64,000 nucleotides of DNA from assembly GCA_018813765.1 (NCBI GenBank), contig JAHJBC010000007.1, positions 186,001 through 250,000 on the forward strand. The letters run 5' to 3'. Every line of letters begins with the position of its first letter. Position 1 is the first letter of the stretch. Below are positions 8,593-20,736 of the stretch, piece by piece. The stretch comes from Gammaproteobacteria bacterium. GTDB taxonomy: Bacteria > Pseudomonadota > Gammaproteobacteria > Burkholderiales > Gallionellaceae. The position numbers were made by a program, and so were the translations under genes. The notes under the pieces were generated by a model. The model worked only from the letters and a program-made list of their open reading frames with translations, did not search any database and was not told where the DNA came from.

Positions 8593-9060
8593 TCAGGCAA
8601 ACAGCCTGCCCAGAAGGCCTTTCTTTTCGCCCATGTTCTTGGCGATGAAACCGGGGTTGCGCGCCAGGAATTCCTTCACCGTTTCGACATAATCGGAATC
8701 GTCGTGCTTGAAGTGATCGGTCAGCCATTCGACCAGCAGGCCGTCGATGTATTTGACGATGTCTTCGCCCGCATTGAAACGGGACTGGAATTCGGCGATG
8801 CGCTTGGCGAACTGCACATGCGATTTCTGGTGAGCCTTGAGGAAGGGATAGCCCGCGTGCTCCTGCAGCCGTTCTTCAAAGCCGAAATGGAAGATGGCAT
8901 GGTTGACCATCGCGTCGATCATTTCGGCCAGCTTCGGGCGTGAAACGCCGCTATTGTGGGAATCGATCACCTTGTTGATCAACTCCACGAGTTGGAGATG
9001 CTGCTTGTCGATCTCGGGGATGCCGATAACGAACTTGTCTGTCCACACAAATTTACTCAT
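8593..9060 (-). CDS. Bacteriohemerythrin with C-terminal extension
   Basis: A 155-aa hemerythrin. Ligand motifs are KQHLQLVELIN, FHFGFEERL, HQKSHVQF and DHFKHDDSDYV. The last 25 or so residues (NPGFIAKNMGEKKGLLGRLFA) form a basic, hydrophobic tail absent from the 131-aa paralog, which could dock it to a membrane or partner. The ORF track fuses this frame to a 1027-aa reading frame antisense to metH. The real start is the ATG at 9060, preceded by TTGGAGAATCA and matching the family N-terminus MSKFVWTDKFVIGI. It is divergent from metH. Confidence 0.93.
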   Translation of the reverse strand: MSKFVWTDKFVIGIPEIDKQHLQLVELINKVIDSHNSGVSRPKLAEMIDAMVNHAIFHFGFEERLQEHAGYPFLKAHQKSHVQFAKRIAEFQSRFNAGEDIVKYIDGLLVEWLTDHFKHDDSDYVETVKEFLARNPGFIAKNMGEKKGLLGRLFA

Positions 9061-9192
9061 TGATTCTCCAATGAATTCGTATATTGCGTACGCCTTCAAG
9101 CGATGCGAAGCACCAAAACCGTGCGCATAGTATTGGCATTTCCTTTTTATGACAAGGTTATCTCCGGAGGATTCGGGACATTCGGGGCCGCA

Positions 9193-9201
9193 TGCTAGAA
9201 T
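9193..9201 (+). promoter_or_regulatory. Candidate extended -10 promoter of metH
   Basis: TGCTAGAAT is an extended -10 element about 28 bases before the metH ATG. A weak -35 (TTCGGG) lies 18 bases upstream. No cobalamin or SAM riboswitch pattern is seen in the 168-bp leader. Confidence 0.45.
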
Positions 9202-9228
9202 CCGCGCCTGCTTTTTTACTTTCAAATC

Positions 9229-13299
<4,071 letters not shown>

Positions 13300-13325
13300 C
13301 AATTAACTACCAAGGAATTTGAACC

Positions 13326-14012
13326 ATGACTACCCTCATCAAAACCGACACCATCCTGGGCGAAGGCGCGGAAGCGCAAGCCGGACAAACCGTTATCGTC
13401 CATTACACCGGCTGGCTCTTCGACGAGAGCGCGCCCGAGAGCAAGGGCAAGAAGTTCGACAGCTCGCTCGACCGCAACGAGCCTTTCGATTTTCCGCTCG
13501 GCGGCGGGCGCGTCATCAAGGGCTGGGATCAAGGCGTACAGGGCATGAAGGAAGGCGGCCAGCGCACGCTGGTCATTCCGCCGGAGATGGGCTATGGCCC
13601 GCGCGGCGCGGGTGGCGTGATCCCGCCGAATGCGACGCTGGTGTTCGACGTGAAGCTGCTCAAGGTGATCAAGACCGACATGGTCGACACCAAGGTGGGC
13701 GAGGGCGAGGAAGCGCATGAAGGACAGACTGTGACCGTGCATTACACCGGCTGGCTGTTCGACAAGAACGCGCTGGAGAACAAGGGCACCAAGTTCGACA
13801 GCTCGCGCGACCGCGACGAGCCGTTCGATTTCCCGCTCGGCATGGGCCAGGTCATCAGCGGCTGGGACATCGGCGTGCAGGGCATGAAGGTGGGCGGACA
13901 GCGCACCCTCGTCATCCCGCCCGAGATGGGCTATGGCCGCCGCGGTGCGGGGGGAGTGATCCCGCCGAATGCGACGCTGGTGTTTGAAGTTGAATTGCTG
14001 GAAATTAACTAG
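13326..14012 (+). CDS. Tandem FKBP-type peptidyl-prolyl cis-trans isomerase
   Basis: A 228-aa cytoplasmic protein made of two nearly identical FKBP domains (about residues 5-115 and 116-228). Each has the core [44 protein letters not shown] and [12 protein letters not shown], with the aromatic and Asp residues that line the prolyl-isomerase pocket. Both sites therefore look active. No signal peptide is present. The high similarity of the two halves, also at DNA level, indicates an internal duplication. Single-domain FKBPs of about 110 aa are the norm. AAGGAA precedes the ATG. The role is presumably protein folding. Confidence 0.92.
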   Translation: MTTLIKTDTILGEGAEAQAGQTVIVHYTGWLFDESAPESKGKKFDSSLDRNEPFDFPLGGGRVIKGWDQGVQGMKEGGQRTLVIPPEMGYGPRGAGGVIPPNATLVFDVKLLKVIKTDMVDTKVGEGEEAHEGQTVTVHYTGWLFDKNALENKGTKFDSSRDRDEPFDFPLGMGQVISGWDIGVQGMKVGGQRTLVIPPEMGYGRRGAGGVIPPNATLVFEVELLEIN

Positions 14013-14021
14013 CAAAGTTAC

Positions 14022-14192
14022 ATGAGTAAGCCCTTTGACCGCGGTGATCGAACGTACTATGTCAGCGACGAACGATTGCGCGCGTTCAAGGCGCTCACGC
14101 CGGAGCAGCGCCTGCGCTGGGTGGAAGAATTGGCTAGCTTTCTGAGACTGGCCAAGGTCAGCAAGAAAAGACCAATCACGAAACGCACATGA
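14022..14192 (+). CDS. Small hypothetical protein (56 aa), translationally coupled
   Basis: Too short for the ORF track. The frame starts ATG AGT AAG CCC and encodes MSKPFDRGDRTYYVSDERLR, followed by FKALTPEQRLRWVEELASFLRLAK and a basic tail. It ends in ATGA, the stop overlapping the ATG of the next gene by four bases, which strongly suggests real coupled translation. It begins nine bases after the FKBP stop. The central TPEQRLRWVEELASFL is an amphipathic helix of a type seen in short conserved proteobacterial proteins. Function unknown. Confidence 0.7.
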   Translation: MSKPFDRGDRTYYVSDERLRAFKALTPEQRLRWVEELASFLRLAKVSKKRPITKRT

Positions 14193-14542
14193 ACCTGATC
14201 TCCAATCCGCTCTTGGTCACCGCGCTGATGCTGGCGGTGTCCAACCTGTTCATGACCTTCGCGTGGTACGGGCATTTGAAGAACTTCTCCTCGTCGCCCT
14301 GGTATATCGCGGCGCTGGTGAGTTGGGGCATCGCGTTGTTCGAGTACCTGATCCAGGTGCCCGCCAACCGCATCGGTTACACGCAGTTGAGCCTCGGGCA
14401 GTTGAAGATCTTGCAGGAGGTCATCACGCTGACGGTCTTCGTGCCGTTCGCGGTGATGTATATGAACCAGCCGCTGAAGCTGGATTATCTGTGGGCGGGG
14501 CTGTGCCTGATGGGTGCGGTGTATTTTATTTTCAGGACGTAA
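14189..14542 (+). CDS. DMT-family (DUF486) small membrane protein
   Basis: A 117-aa inner-membrane protein with four hydrophobic segments, matching the DUF486 family related to the drug/metabolite transporter fold. Recognisable stretches are NLFMTFAWYGHLKN, YIAALVSWGIALFEYLIQVPANRIGY and LWAGLCLMGAVYF. The start overlaps the 56-aa gene by ATGA. The substrate is unknown; members are annotated from sequence only. A REP-like hairpin directly follows the stop. Confidence 0.85.
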   Translation: MNLISNPLLVTALMLAVSNLFMTFAWYGHLKNFSSSPWYIAALVSWGIALFEYLIQVPANRIGYTQLSLGQLKILQEVITLTVFVPFAVMYMNQPLKLDYLWAGLCLMGAVYFIFRT

Positions 14543-14549
14543 TGCCTTC

Positions 14550-14610
14550 CCTCACCCGCCCTGTCGGGCACCCTCTCCCGCTTGCGGGAGAGGGGAAGGG
14601 GAGAGGGTGA
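14550..14610. repeat. REP-like palindrome, copy A
   Basis: An 11-bp perfect stem CCCTCTCCCGC / GCGGGAGAGGG with a TT loop (14571-14594) is flanked by CCCTCACCC on the left and GGAGAGGGTGA on the right. It lies between the DUF486 gene and mpl. Copies B (20681) and C (28225) share the CTCTCCCGC/GCGGGAGAG core and a GTGAGGGG-type flank. Confidence 0.85.
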
Positions 14611-14623
14611 AATTGGAACAACA

Positions 14624-15964
14624 ATGAGCAAACCAAAACACATCCACATCCTCGGCATCTGCGGCACTTTCATGGGCGGCATTGCGGCCATTGCCAAGCA
14701 GTCCGGTTACCGCGTCACCGGCTGCGATGCCAACGTCTATCCGCCGATGAGCACGCAACTCGAAGCGCAGGGCATCGAGCTCATCGAAGGATTTGGTGTG
14801 GAGCAGCTCGACCTGAAGCCGGATGTGTTCGTCATCGGCAACGTGGTGTCGCGCGGCAATCCGCTGATGGAAGAGATCCTCAACCGCAACCTGCCCTATG
14901 CTTCCGGCCCGCAGTGGCTGGCGGATACGCTGTTGCGCGACAAGTGGGTGCTGGGCGTGGCGGGTACGCACGGCAAGACGACGACCTCGGGCATGCTGGC
15001 GTGGATACTGGAACATGCGGGGCTGAACCCCGGATTTCTGATCGGCGGCGTGCCGCAGAACTTTGGCATCTCGGCGCGCATCACCGACTCTGCGTTCTTT
15101 GTCATCGAGGCAGATGAATACGACACGGCCTTCTTCGACAAGCGCTCGAAGTTCGTGCATTACCATCCTCGCACCGCGGTGCTGAACAATCTGGAGTTCG
15201 ACCACGCCGATATCTTCCCCGATCTCGGTGCCATCGAGACGCAGTTCCACCATCTGGTGCGTACCGTGCCGGGCACCGGTCTGGTGGTGTGCAACGGCCG
15301 CGAAGAGTCGCTGGCACGCGTGATCCAGCGCGGTTGCTGGACGCCGGTGGAAAAGTTCGGGTCGGACGATGGCTGGAATATCGATGCCAACGAGCAGGTG
15401 TCGCTCAACGGCAAGGTGCAGGGCAAGCTGCAATGGGACCTGATGGGCGAGCACAACCGCATGAACGCGCTGGCCGCACTGGCAGCGGCGCGCCATGCCG
15501 GCGTGCCGGTCGCGCAAGGCCTGGCAGCGCTATCCGAATTCAAGAACGTGAAACGCCGCATGGAAGTGCGCGGCACGGTCAACGGCATCACGGTATACGA
15601 CGATTTCGCGCACCATCCCACCGCCATCGACACCACTGTTGCGGGTTTGCGCCGCAAGGTCGGCAAGGCGCGGATATTGGCCGTGCTGGAACCGCGTTCG
15701 AACACCATGAAGCTGGGGGTGATGAAAGATGCCTTGCCCGGCAGCCTGAAGGATGCCGACCTGACATTCTGCTATGCGGGGAACCTGGGCTGGGATGCGC
15801 GTGGGGCGCTGGCGCCGCTGGGCGACAAGGCGGTGGTGAAGGACGACCTGAACGAACTCATCGAAGCCATCGCCGTCAAGGCGAAGTCAGGCGATCACAT
15901 CCTGGTGATGAGTAACGGCGGGTTCGGCGGGATACACGAGAAGCTGCTGAAGCGGCTCAGCTAG
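14624..15964 (+). CDS. mpl: UDP-MurNAc:L-Ala-gamma-D-Glu-meso-DAP ligase Mpl
   Basis: Murein-peptide ligase of the Mur ligase superfamily, 446 aa. It attaches recycled tripeptide from old peptidoglycan directly to UDP-MurNAc. The N-terminal domain begins HIHILGICGTFMGGIA. The ATP P-loop is GVAGTHGKTTTSGM. Conserved downstream motifs are ADEYDTAFFDKRSKFVHY, HNRMNALAALAAARH and YDDFAHHPTAI. The start at 14624 is chosen over the ORF-track start because the extra upstream residues are translated from the REP element. It fits with amgK, murU and mltA nearby as a murein-recycling theme. Confidence 0.96.
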   Translation: MSKPKHIHILGICGTFMGGIAAIAKQSGYRVTGCDANVYPPMSTQLEAQGIELIEGFGVEQLDLKPDVFVIGNVVSRGNPLMEEILNRNLPYASGPQWLADTLLRDKWVLGVAGTHGKTTTSGMLAWILEHAGLNPGFLIGGVPQNFGISARITDSAFFVIEADEYDTAFFDKRSKFVHYHPRTAVLNNLEFDHADIFPDLGAIETQFHHLVRTVPGTGLVVCNGREESLARVIQRGCWTPVEKFGSDDGWNIDANEQVSLNGKVQGKLQWDLMGEHNRMNALAALAAARHAGVPVAQGLAALSEFKNVKRRMEVRGTVNGITVYDDFAHHPTAIDTTVAGLRRKVGKARILAVLEPRSNTMKLGVMKDALPGSLKDADLTFCYAGNLGWDARGALAPLGDKAVVKDDLNELIEAIAVKAKSGDHILVMSNGGFGGIHEKLLKRLS

Positions 15965-15973
15965 TTCGCCGAA

Positions 15974-16399
15974 TTATTTCTTCGCCGCCTCGACCACGGC
16001 ATTCAGTTTGGTCAGGCAACGCACGGTCTTCCTGGACTGCTCGTCGAAACTGCCGGTGAGGATATCCATCGCGCGGTTGGTATTGCCGGCCAGATGCGCC
16101 TCGACGACGCTGGCGGCATGCACGTGGAATTTCGCATGTTCTTCCACCAGCTTGATGAAATCCGGCTCGTGCCCGAAATGGGCCTTGCCGTCGCTGTGTA
16201 TCCACTTGCCCAGTACGCACAAGTAGTCCACTGCTATCTTGGCGGGTTGCAGGTCTTCCTTGGATTGCCCCTCCAGAAACAGGAACAGCCGCTTCTTCCA
16301 TGCGGAGTGCGCCAGCACGGCGTCATACAGGTTGATCACCTGGGTGATCTCGGGCTGCTGCTGTTTCAAACCCAAGGCTGCGATGAATTTCTCGAACAT
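15974..16399 (-). CDS. Free-standing CZB (zinc-binding chemoreceptor-type) domain protein
   Basis: A 141-aa protein consisting of a CZB domain. The family pattern is visible: an N-terminal His in LYDAVLAHSAWKKRL, the conserved Cys of DYLCVLGKWI, and the two C-terminal His in EEHAKFHVHAASVVEAHL. CZB domains bind zinc with a 3His/1Cys site and sense zinc or hypochlorous acid, usually as parts of chemoreceptors or diguanylate cyclases (e.g. DgcZ). Here there is no output domain, so it would act through a partner. It is convergent with mpl (9 bp gap). The downstream cyclase/FHA gene is separated by 212 bp. Confidence 0.8.
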   Translation of the reverse strand: MFEKFIAALGLKQQQPEITQVINLYDAVLAHSAWKKRLFLFLEGQSKEDLQPAKIAVDYLCVLGKWIHSDGKAHFGHEPDFIKLVEEHAKFHVHAASVVEAHLAGNTNRAMDILTGSFDEQSRKTVRCLTKLNAVVEAAKK

Positions 16400-16611
16400 G
16401 TCCGAACGTCCCAGATAAATGGAATGCTACTGATAAACGATGCAGGGTTAGTCCGTCTATAACCCATTCGGTTCAGAGGTTATGCTATCGAACCACCCAT
16501 TCGGGGGGGATGCCGGTTTTTGATCCCGCAGTTGCAGCGGGATATTCCACAAAAACAAGCGGTTGAAATTGCAGACCACTCCGGAGAGGAGGATTCTTCT
16601 CCCCGGCAAGT

Positions 16612-17508
16612 TCATTGCATCAGGAATTCGATCATATCGCCGGGTTCGGTTGTGAACGGTTGACCCAGGCTGATGGCACCCGAGCCGTGCAGCACGACCT
16701 GCTGCTGGATGAGATGGACCACCTGACCGTCTGAGAAGCGCACAAAAGTACCGTTCTTGCTGAAGTCGGTGAGCAGCACCTTGCCATAGCTGTATTCGAG
16801 CCGCGCATGCTGGCGCGAGGCCAGCCCGGTCAGTATGACCATGTCGCAGCTCTCGTCGCGCCCCAGCACCACACAATGGTTCTTCTCGTTCACCATCACG
16901 ACCTTCTGGCGATAGCGCACCATCAGTTCCTGTTTGGATTCCAGCGGCTTGCGGTACACCGCCCTGCCGATGCGTGTGCTCGTCGTTCTTTCCTGTTCCC
17001 AGTGGACGTGGAACACCTCGAAAGGTTTGCCCTTGCCGCGGAATATGGAACGCCTGACCGGCCGCGTTTTCTTGCGCAAATCCTCCGGAAGCATATCCAC
17101 CACCGTCTGCGTCGTCATGATCTGGCTGGCGCGTGTGATGGCAGTCACCCTGGCCGCAACGTTGACGGTGTCGCCGAATACGTCGCCACTCTCGTGCAAC
17201 ACCTCGCCATAGTGCAGGCCGATACGCACGTGGACAGGCTGATCGCCGCCCGGGCGCTTCTTTTCCACCGCCAGTTGCATCGCCTCCGCCGCCTTGAACG
17301 CCATCACGGCATCGGGGAAGACGCACATGATCTCGTCGCCTATGGTCTTGACCAGCACCCCATCGTGGGCAGTCATCACTTCGATGAGAATGGCGAGTGT
17401 GCGCGTCACCAGATCCAGTGCGCGCTCGTTGCCCAAGGTTTCGTAAAGTACCGTGCTGCCGCTGATATCGGCAAACAGGACGGCTGCCTGCTCGGTCGTG
17501 GCGGTCAT
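16612..17508 (-). CDS. Class III nucleotidyl cyclase with C-terminal FHA domain
   Basis: A 298-aa cytoplasmic protein. Residues 1-165 form a class III adenylate/guanylate cyclase domain with the metal Asp in LFADISGSTVLYE and KTIGDEIMCVFPD, and HVRIGLHYGEVL plus VFGDTVNVAARV in the catalytic half. After a linker, an FHA domain (about 205-298) has VVLGRDESCDMVI, SRQHARLEY and SKNGTFV, the residues that read phosphothreonine. The start is the ATG sharing one base with the ubiH stop (TGATG), so translation is coupled. Active-site residues look mostly intact; whether it makes cAMP or cGMP is unknown. It could respond to a Ser/Thr kinase such as the one at 33812 (inference). Confidence 0.88.
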   Translation of the reverse strand: MTATTEQAAVLFADISGSTVLYETLGNERALDLVTRTLAILIEVMTAHDGVLVKTIGDEIMCVFPDAVMAFKAAEAMQLAVEKKRPGGDQPVHVRIGLHYGEVLHESGDVFGDTVNVAARVTAITRASQIMTTQTVVDMLPEDLRKKTRPVRRSIFRGKGKPFEVFHVHWEQERTTSTRIGRAVYRKPLESKQELMVRYRQKVVMVNEKNHCVVLGRDESCDMVILTGLASRQHARLEYSYGKVLLTDFSKNGTFVRFSDGQVVHLIQQQVVLHGSGAISLGQPFTTEPGDMIEFLMQ

Positions 17509-18668
17509 CAGCCGTTCGCCCCGAACATCATGCGTTTCGCCACGAACTTTTTGGCGGGCGGGATGCGATCCAGCAGGGTGAGTGCCGCAGATCGGATGTG
17601 TCCAAGCAGCGGCAGGTCGTTGGAGAAGATGCGCACCAGCCCATCGGTGAAACGGATACCGGCATTGCGGTCGATGCGGCGCGACTTGCGGTAGGCCGCG
17701 CACATTGCGGCCGAGCCGATGCCGTCGGGTGCACTGTCGAGAATGGCTTGTGCCAGTTCCCACGCATCGCGGATACCCATGTTGAATCCCTGTCCGGCTA
17801 CCGGATGCAAGGTTTGCGCGGCATTGCCGATGAGCACGGTGTGCGGGAAGGTTAGGTCGGGTGCGCGTTTCAGCCGCAAGGGATAACAGTCGCGCCTGCC
17901 GATGCCGGTGAAAGTGCCGACGCGGTCGCCGAAATGGCCTTGCAGATATTGCAGGAAGGTCGCGTCGTCCCAAGCCAGCATCTGCTGCATCGTTTCATGC
18001 GGACCGGTCAGCACCAGCTCGTAGCCGTCGGTGTAGGGCAGCAGCGCCATCGGTCCCTGCGGGGTAAAGCGCTCGAACGCCACGCCGTCGTCCGGTTGCG
18101 TGCAGGTGACATGGGCGATGATGCCGCTCTGGCCGTAGTCGGTGATCTGTGGCGGGTGCGAGGCTTCCAGCAGTTTGCCGCCTTCGGCGACGACCGCGAG
18201 GCGTGCCGTAAGCTTGTGCTCATTGCCCTGATGGGTATAGCTGACTGTGGTGTGTTCTGCCGAACTGTTCAGTTCGCCGACCGCCGCGCCGTACAGGCAA
18301 TGCACATCGGAGCGTTGCAGGCTCTGCTGCAGGGCGGCATGCAGCGCGGTATAGGGCAGCACGTAGCCCATCTCCGACACACTCATCTCGTTGGCGCGCA
18401 AAATGGTGTGGCCGGGCGAATCCTTCTGCGTAACTTCGATGGTCTTGATGCCGCTGACGTTGGGGATGGAATCCCAGGCATGCAGGCGTTGCAGTAACAG
18501 GCGCGAACCATAAGATAGTGCCAGCGAGCGCGGGTCGCTGGTGTTGATCGCCGCGTCGCGCGCTTCCAGCAGCACCACGTTCAGGTCGTTGCCCTGCAGC
18601 GCAATGGCCAGCGCGGAGCCGACCGGGCCACCGCCGATGATCGCGACATCGCAACTGGATTCATTCAT
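17508..18668 (-). CDS. ubiH: UbiH-type FAD-dependent hydroxylase of ubiquinone synthesis
   Basis: A 386-aa flavoprotein monooxygenase of the UbiH/UbiF/COQ6 family, acting in O2-dependent ring hydroxylation of the ubiquinone precursor. The FAD fingerprint DVAIIGGGPVGSALAIAL is N-terminal. A DG-type motif region and the second FAD motif LIGNAAQTLHPVAGQGFNMGIRDAWEL follow. Its ATG overlaps the pepP stop by eight bases, and its stop overlaps the cyclase start, so the set pepP-ubiH-cyclase is one operon. pepP-ubiH is a common proteobacterial order. UbiH is the best assignment, but paralog identity (UbiF, UbiI) is not decided by motifs alone. Confidence 0.9.
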   Translation of the reverse strand: MNESSCDVAIIGGGPVGSALAIALQGNDLNVVLLEARDAAINTSDPRSLALSYGSRLLLQRLHAWDSIPNVSGIKTIEVTQKDSPGHTILRANEMSVSEMGYVLPYTALHAALQQSLQRSDVHCLYGAAVGELNSSAEHTTVSYTHQGNEHKLTARLAVVAEGGKLLEASHPPQITDYGQSGIIAHVTCTQPDDGVAFERFTPQGPMALLPYTDGYELVLTGPHETMQQMLAWDDATFLQYLQGHFGDRVGTFTGIGRRDCYPLRLKRAPDLTFPHTVLIGNAAQTLHPVAGQGFNMGIRDAWELAQAILDSAPDGIGSAAMCAAYRKSRRIDRNAGIRFTDGLVRIFSNDLPLLGHIRSAALTLLDRIPPAKKFVAKRMMFGANG

Positions 18669-19965
18669 GACGCATGGCCTCCTCGATCTCTTTTACTGTC
18701 TTCGGCGCATCCTGCGTGAGCACTTCATTGCCCTGTGCGGTGATGAGCACGTCGTCCTCGATGCGAATGCCGATGTTCCATAGTGCCTTGGGCACGCTGT
18801 CGCTCGGACGGATATAGCAACCGGGTTCAACGGTGAGCGTCATGCCGGCCTGCAACGGGCACCATTGCTCGCCGATCTTGTATTCGCCGACATCATGCAC
18901 GTCCATGCCCAGCCAGTGGCCGGTGCGGTGCATGTAAAACTGTTTGTAGCTTTCGGTCTCCAGCACGGATTCTACCGAACCCTGGCATAGTTTAAGGTCG
19001 ATGAAGCCCTGCGACAATACGCGCAACGCGGCATCGTGCGGCGCGACCCACAGATTGCCCGGCTTCGCTGCCAGGATCGCCGCCGCCTGCGCGGCCAGCA
19101 CGATCTCGTATACATCCTTCTGCGCCGGGCTGAACTTGCCGTTCACCGGATAGGTGCGCGTGATGTCGGAAGCATAACTCTCAAGCTCACAGCCCGCATC
19201 GATGAGCAGCAGGTCGCCATCGTTGAGACGCGCATCGTTGCCGACATAGTGCAGCGTGCAGGCGTTGGCGCCGCCCGCGACGATGCTGGTGTAGGCCGGC
19301 TGGCGCGCGCCGTGGCGGCAGAACTCGTGCAGCAGCTCGGCCTCGACTTCATATTCGAATTGGCCGGGGCGGGTGAAGCGCATGGCGCGGCGGTGCGCCC
19401 CGCAGGAGATCGCGGCGGCGCGGCGCATGATGTCCTGCTCGTAAGCGTCCTTGATCAGGCGCATCTCGTTGAGCAGGTCGCGCGCGTCGCGCAGTTCGGC
19501 CGGTGCATGGATTCCCTGGCGGGCTTTGGCCTTCACTGCCTCGCGCAGTCTGAGCAGGCGCGCATCCCAGCTCGCATCCGCACCCAGCGGATAGAACAGG
19601 GTCGGCTGGTTGCCCATCAGTTCGGCGAGCTTCTCGTCCAGTTGCGCGATAGGGTAAGCGGCATCGAAGCCGAACTCCTGCGCCGCCGCATCCGGGCCGT
19701 AGCGGAAACCGTCCCACACTTCGCGTTCGGCGTTCTTCTCGCGGCAGAACAGGATGGATTCCATCCTGTCGCCCGCGACCAGCACCAGCACCGCCTCGGG
19801 CTCGGCGAAGCCGCTGAGGTAATGGAAATGGCTGTCGTGGCGGTAGTCGTAATGGGTGTCGGCGTTGCGCAGCATCTCCGGCGCGGTGGGGATCACGGCG
19901 ATGCCGTGCTGCATCTGCGCTTGCAGGCGTTTGCGGCGTTCGGCGTAAAGGGCGTGATCAGTCAT
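18661..19965 (-). CDS. pepP: Xaa-Pro aminopeptidase PepP
   Basis: A 434-aa dinuclear-metal M24 peptidase that removes N-terminal residues before proline. The creatinase-like N-terminal domain is followed by the pita-bread catalytic domain with metal ligands in LLIDAGCELESYASDITRTY, HRTGHWLGMDVHDVG, LTVEPGCYI and GIRIEDDVLIT. The ATG at 19965 is used because it overlaps the murU end by eight bases and begins MTDHALYAERRKRL like homologs; the longer ORF-track start would read antisense into murU. It is coupled to ubiH downstream. Confidence 0.95.
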   Translation of the reverse strand: MTDHALYAERRKRLQAQMQHGIAVIPTAPEMLRNADTHYDYRHDSHFHYLSGFAEPEAVLVLVAGDRMESILFCREKNAEREVWDGFRYGPDAAAQEFGFDAAYPIAQLDEKLAELMGNQPTLFYPLGADASWDARLLRLREAVKAKARQGIHAPAELRDARDLLNEMRLIKDAYEQDIMRRAAAISCGAHRRAMRFTRPGQFEYEVEAELLHEFCRHGARQPAYTSIVAGGANACTLHYVGNDARLNDGDLLLIDAGCELESYASDITRTYPVNGKFSPAQKDVYEIVLAAQAAAILAAKPGNLWVAPHDAALRVLSQGFIDLKLCQGSVESVLETESYKQFYMHRTGHWLGMDVHDVGEYKIGEQWCPLQAGMTLTVEPGCYIRPSDSVPKALWNIGIRIEDDVLITAQGNEVLTQDAPKTVKEIEEAMRHE

Positions 19966-20656
19966 GCCTTGCATTCTGCGTCTCGCGCAACTGCTTGTCG
20001 AGTTCGTCCAGCCGCTGTGGCGTGCCGATGTCCATCCAACGGCCATGGTAATGCTCGCCGCTGACGTGGCCTGCAGCGATCTGCTCGCGCAGCAGCGGGG
20101 CGAGCGGAGCTTTGCTGCCGCGAGCGATGTTGGCGAAGAGCGAGGGTTTGTAGAGGCCGATACCGCTGAACGTGAACTTGGGACCCATGTCGGTCACGCG
20201 TGCTGCCTGCAGGCCGAAATCGCCCTTGGGGTTGTGTTCGGGGTTGTCCACCAGCACCAGATGGGCCATGTCAGCGCTGTTGGCAAGCGCGGCAGCGCGG
20301 GGTGGCAGGTGCGAGAAGTCGAAGTCGCACCAGATGTCGCCGTTGACCACGGCGAACGGCTGCTCGCCGAGCAGATGCAGCGCAAAGGCGATACCGCCCG
20401 CCGTTTCCAGTGCCGTGCCCTCGTCCGAGTAGCGGATGTGCGCGCCGAAACGGCTACCGTCGCCTAAAGTCTGTTCGATCTGTTTGCCGAGGTGGGCATG
20501 GTTGATGACAAGATCGGTGATGCCTGCCCGCACCAAGCGCTCGATATGCCACACGATGAGCGGCTTGCCGCCCGCCTGCAACAGCGGCTTGGGTGTGTGG
20601 TCGGTGAGCGGACGCATGCGTTCGCCGCGGCCGGCGGCGAGGATCATGGCAAGCAT
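19958..20656 (-). CDS. murU: N-acetylmuramate-1-phosphate uridylyltransferase MurU
   Basis: A 232-aa sugar-nucleotide transferase. The signature LAMILAAGRGERMRPLTDHTPKPLL is N-terminal, with GGKPLI and the metal-binding VVNGDIWCDFDF. MurU converts MurNAc-1-P to UDP-MurNAc in the cell-wall recycling shortcut that bypasses MurA and confers some intrinsic fosfomycin tolerance in Pseudomonas (family knowledge). The upstream neighbour amgK on the same strand supplies its substrate. Without that context it could be read as a generic glucose- or mannose-1-P nucleotidyltransferase. Confidence 0.9.
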   Translation of the reverse strand: MLAMILAAGRGERMRPLTDHTPKPLLQAGGKPLIVWHIERLVRAGITDLVINHAHLGKQIEQTLGDGSRFGAHIRYSDEGTALETAGGIAFALHLLGEQPFAVVNGDIWCDFDFSHLPPRAAALANSADMAHLVLVDNPEHNPKGDFGLQAARVTDMGPKFTFSGIGLYKPSLFANIARGSKAPLAPLLREQIAAGHVSGEHYHGRWMDIGTPQRLDELDKQLRETQNARHD

Positions 20657-20680
20657 CTAAGAATGCCTTTCTCGATTGCC

Positions 20681-20719
20681 CCCTCGCCCGCTGGCGGGAG
20701 AGGGTTGGGGTGAGGGGCT
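20681..20719. repeat. REP-like palindrome, copy B
   Basis: CCCTCGCCCGC / GCGGGAGAGGG with a TG loop (one mismatch in the stem), followed by TTGGGGTGAGGGG. It fills most of the gap between amgK and murU. Same family as copies A and C. Confidence 0.8.
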
Positions 20720-20736
20720 GAGGCGCAAGCTCAGCA

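Noticed and set aside
6952-8943. 663-aa ORF antisense to a hemerythrin gene and trpB2
   Set aside because: Translation is low-complexity, Arg/His-rich and without domains; opposite-strand genes are clearly real. High GC keeps antisense frames open.
9061-9228. Cobalamin or SAM riboswitch before metH
   Set aside because: The 168-bp leader shows neither the B12-box nor SAM-aptamer patterns, and is short for a cobalamin riboswitch.
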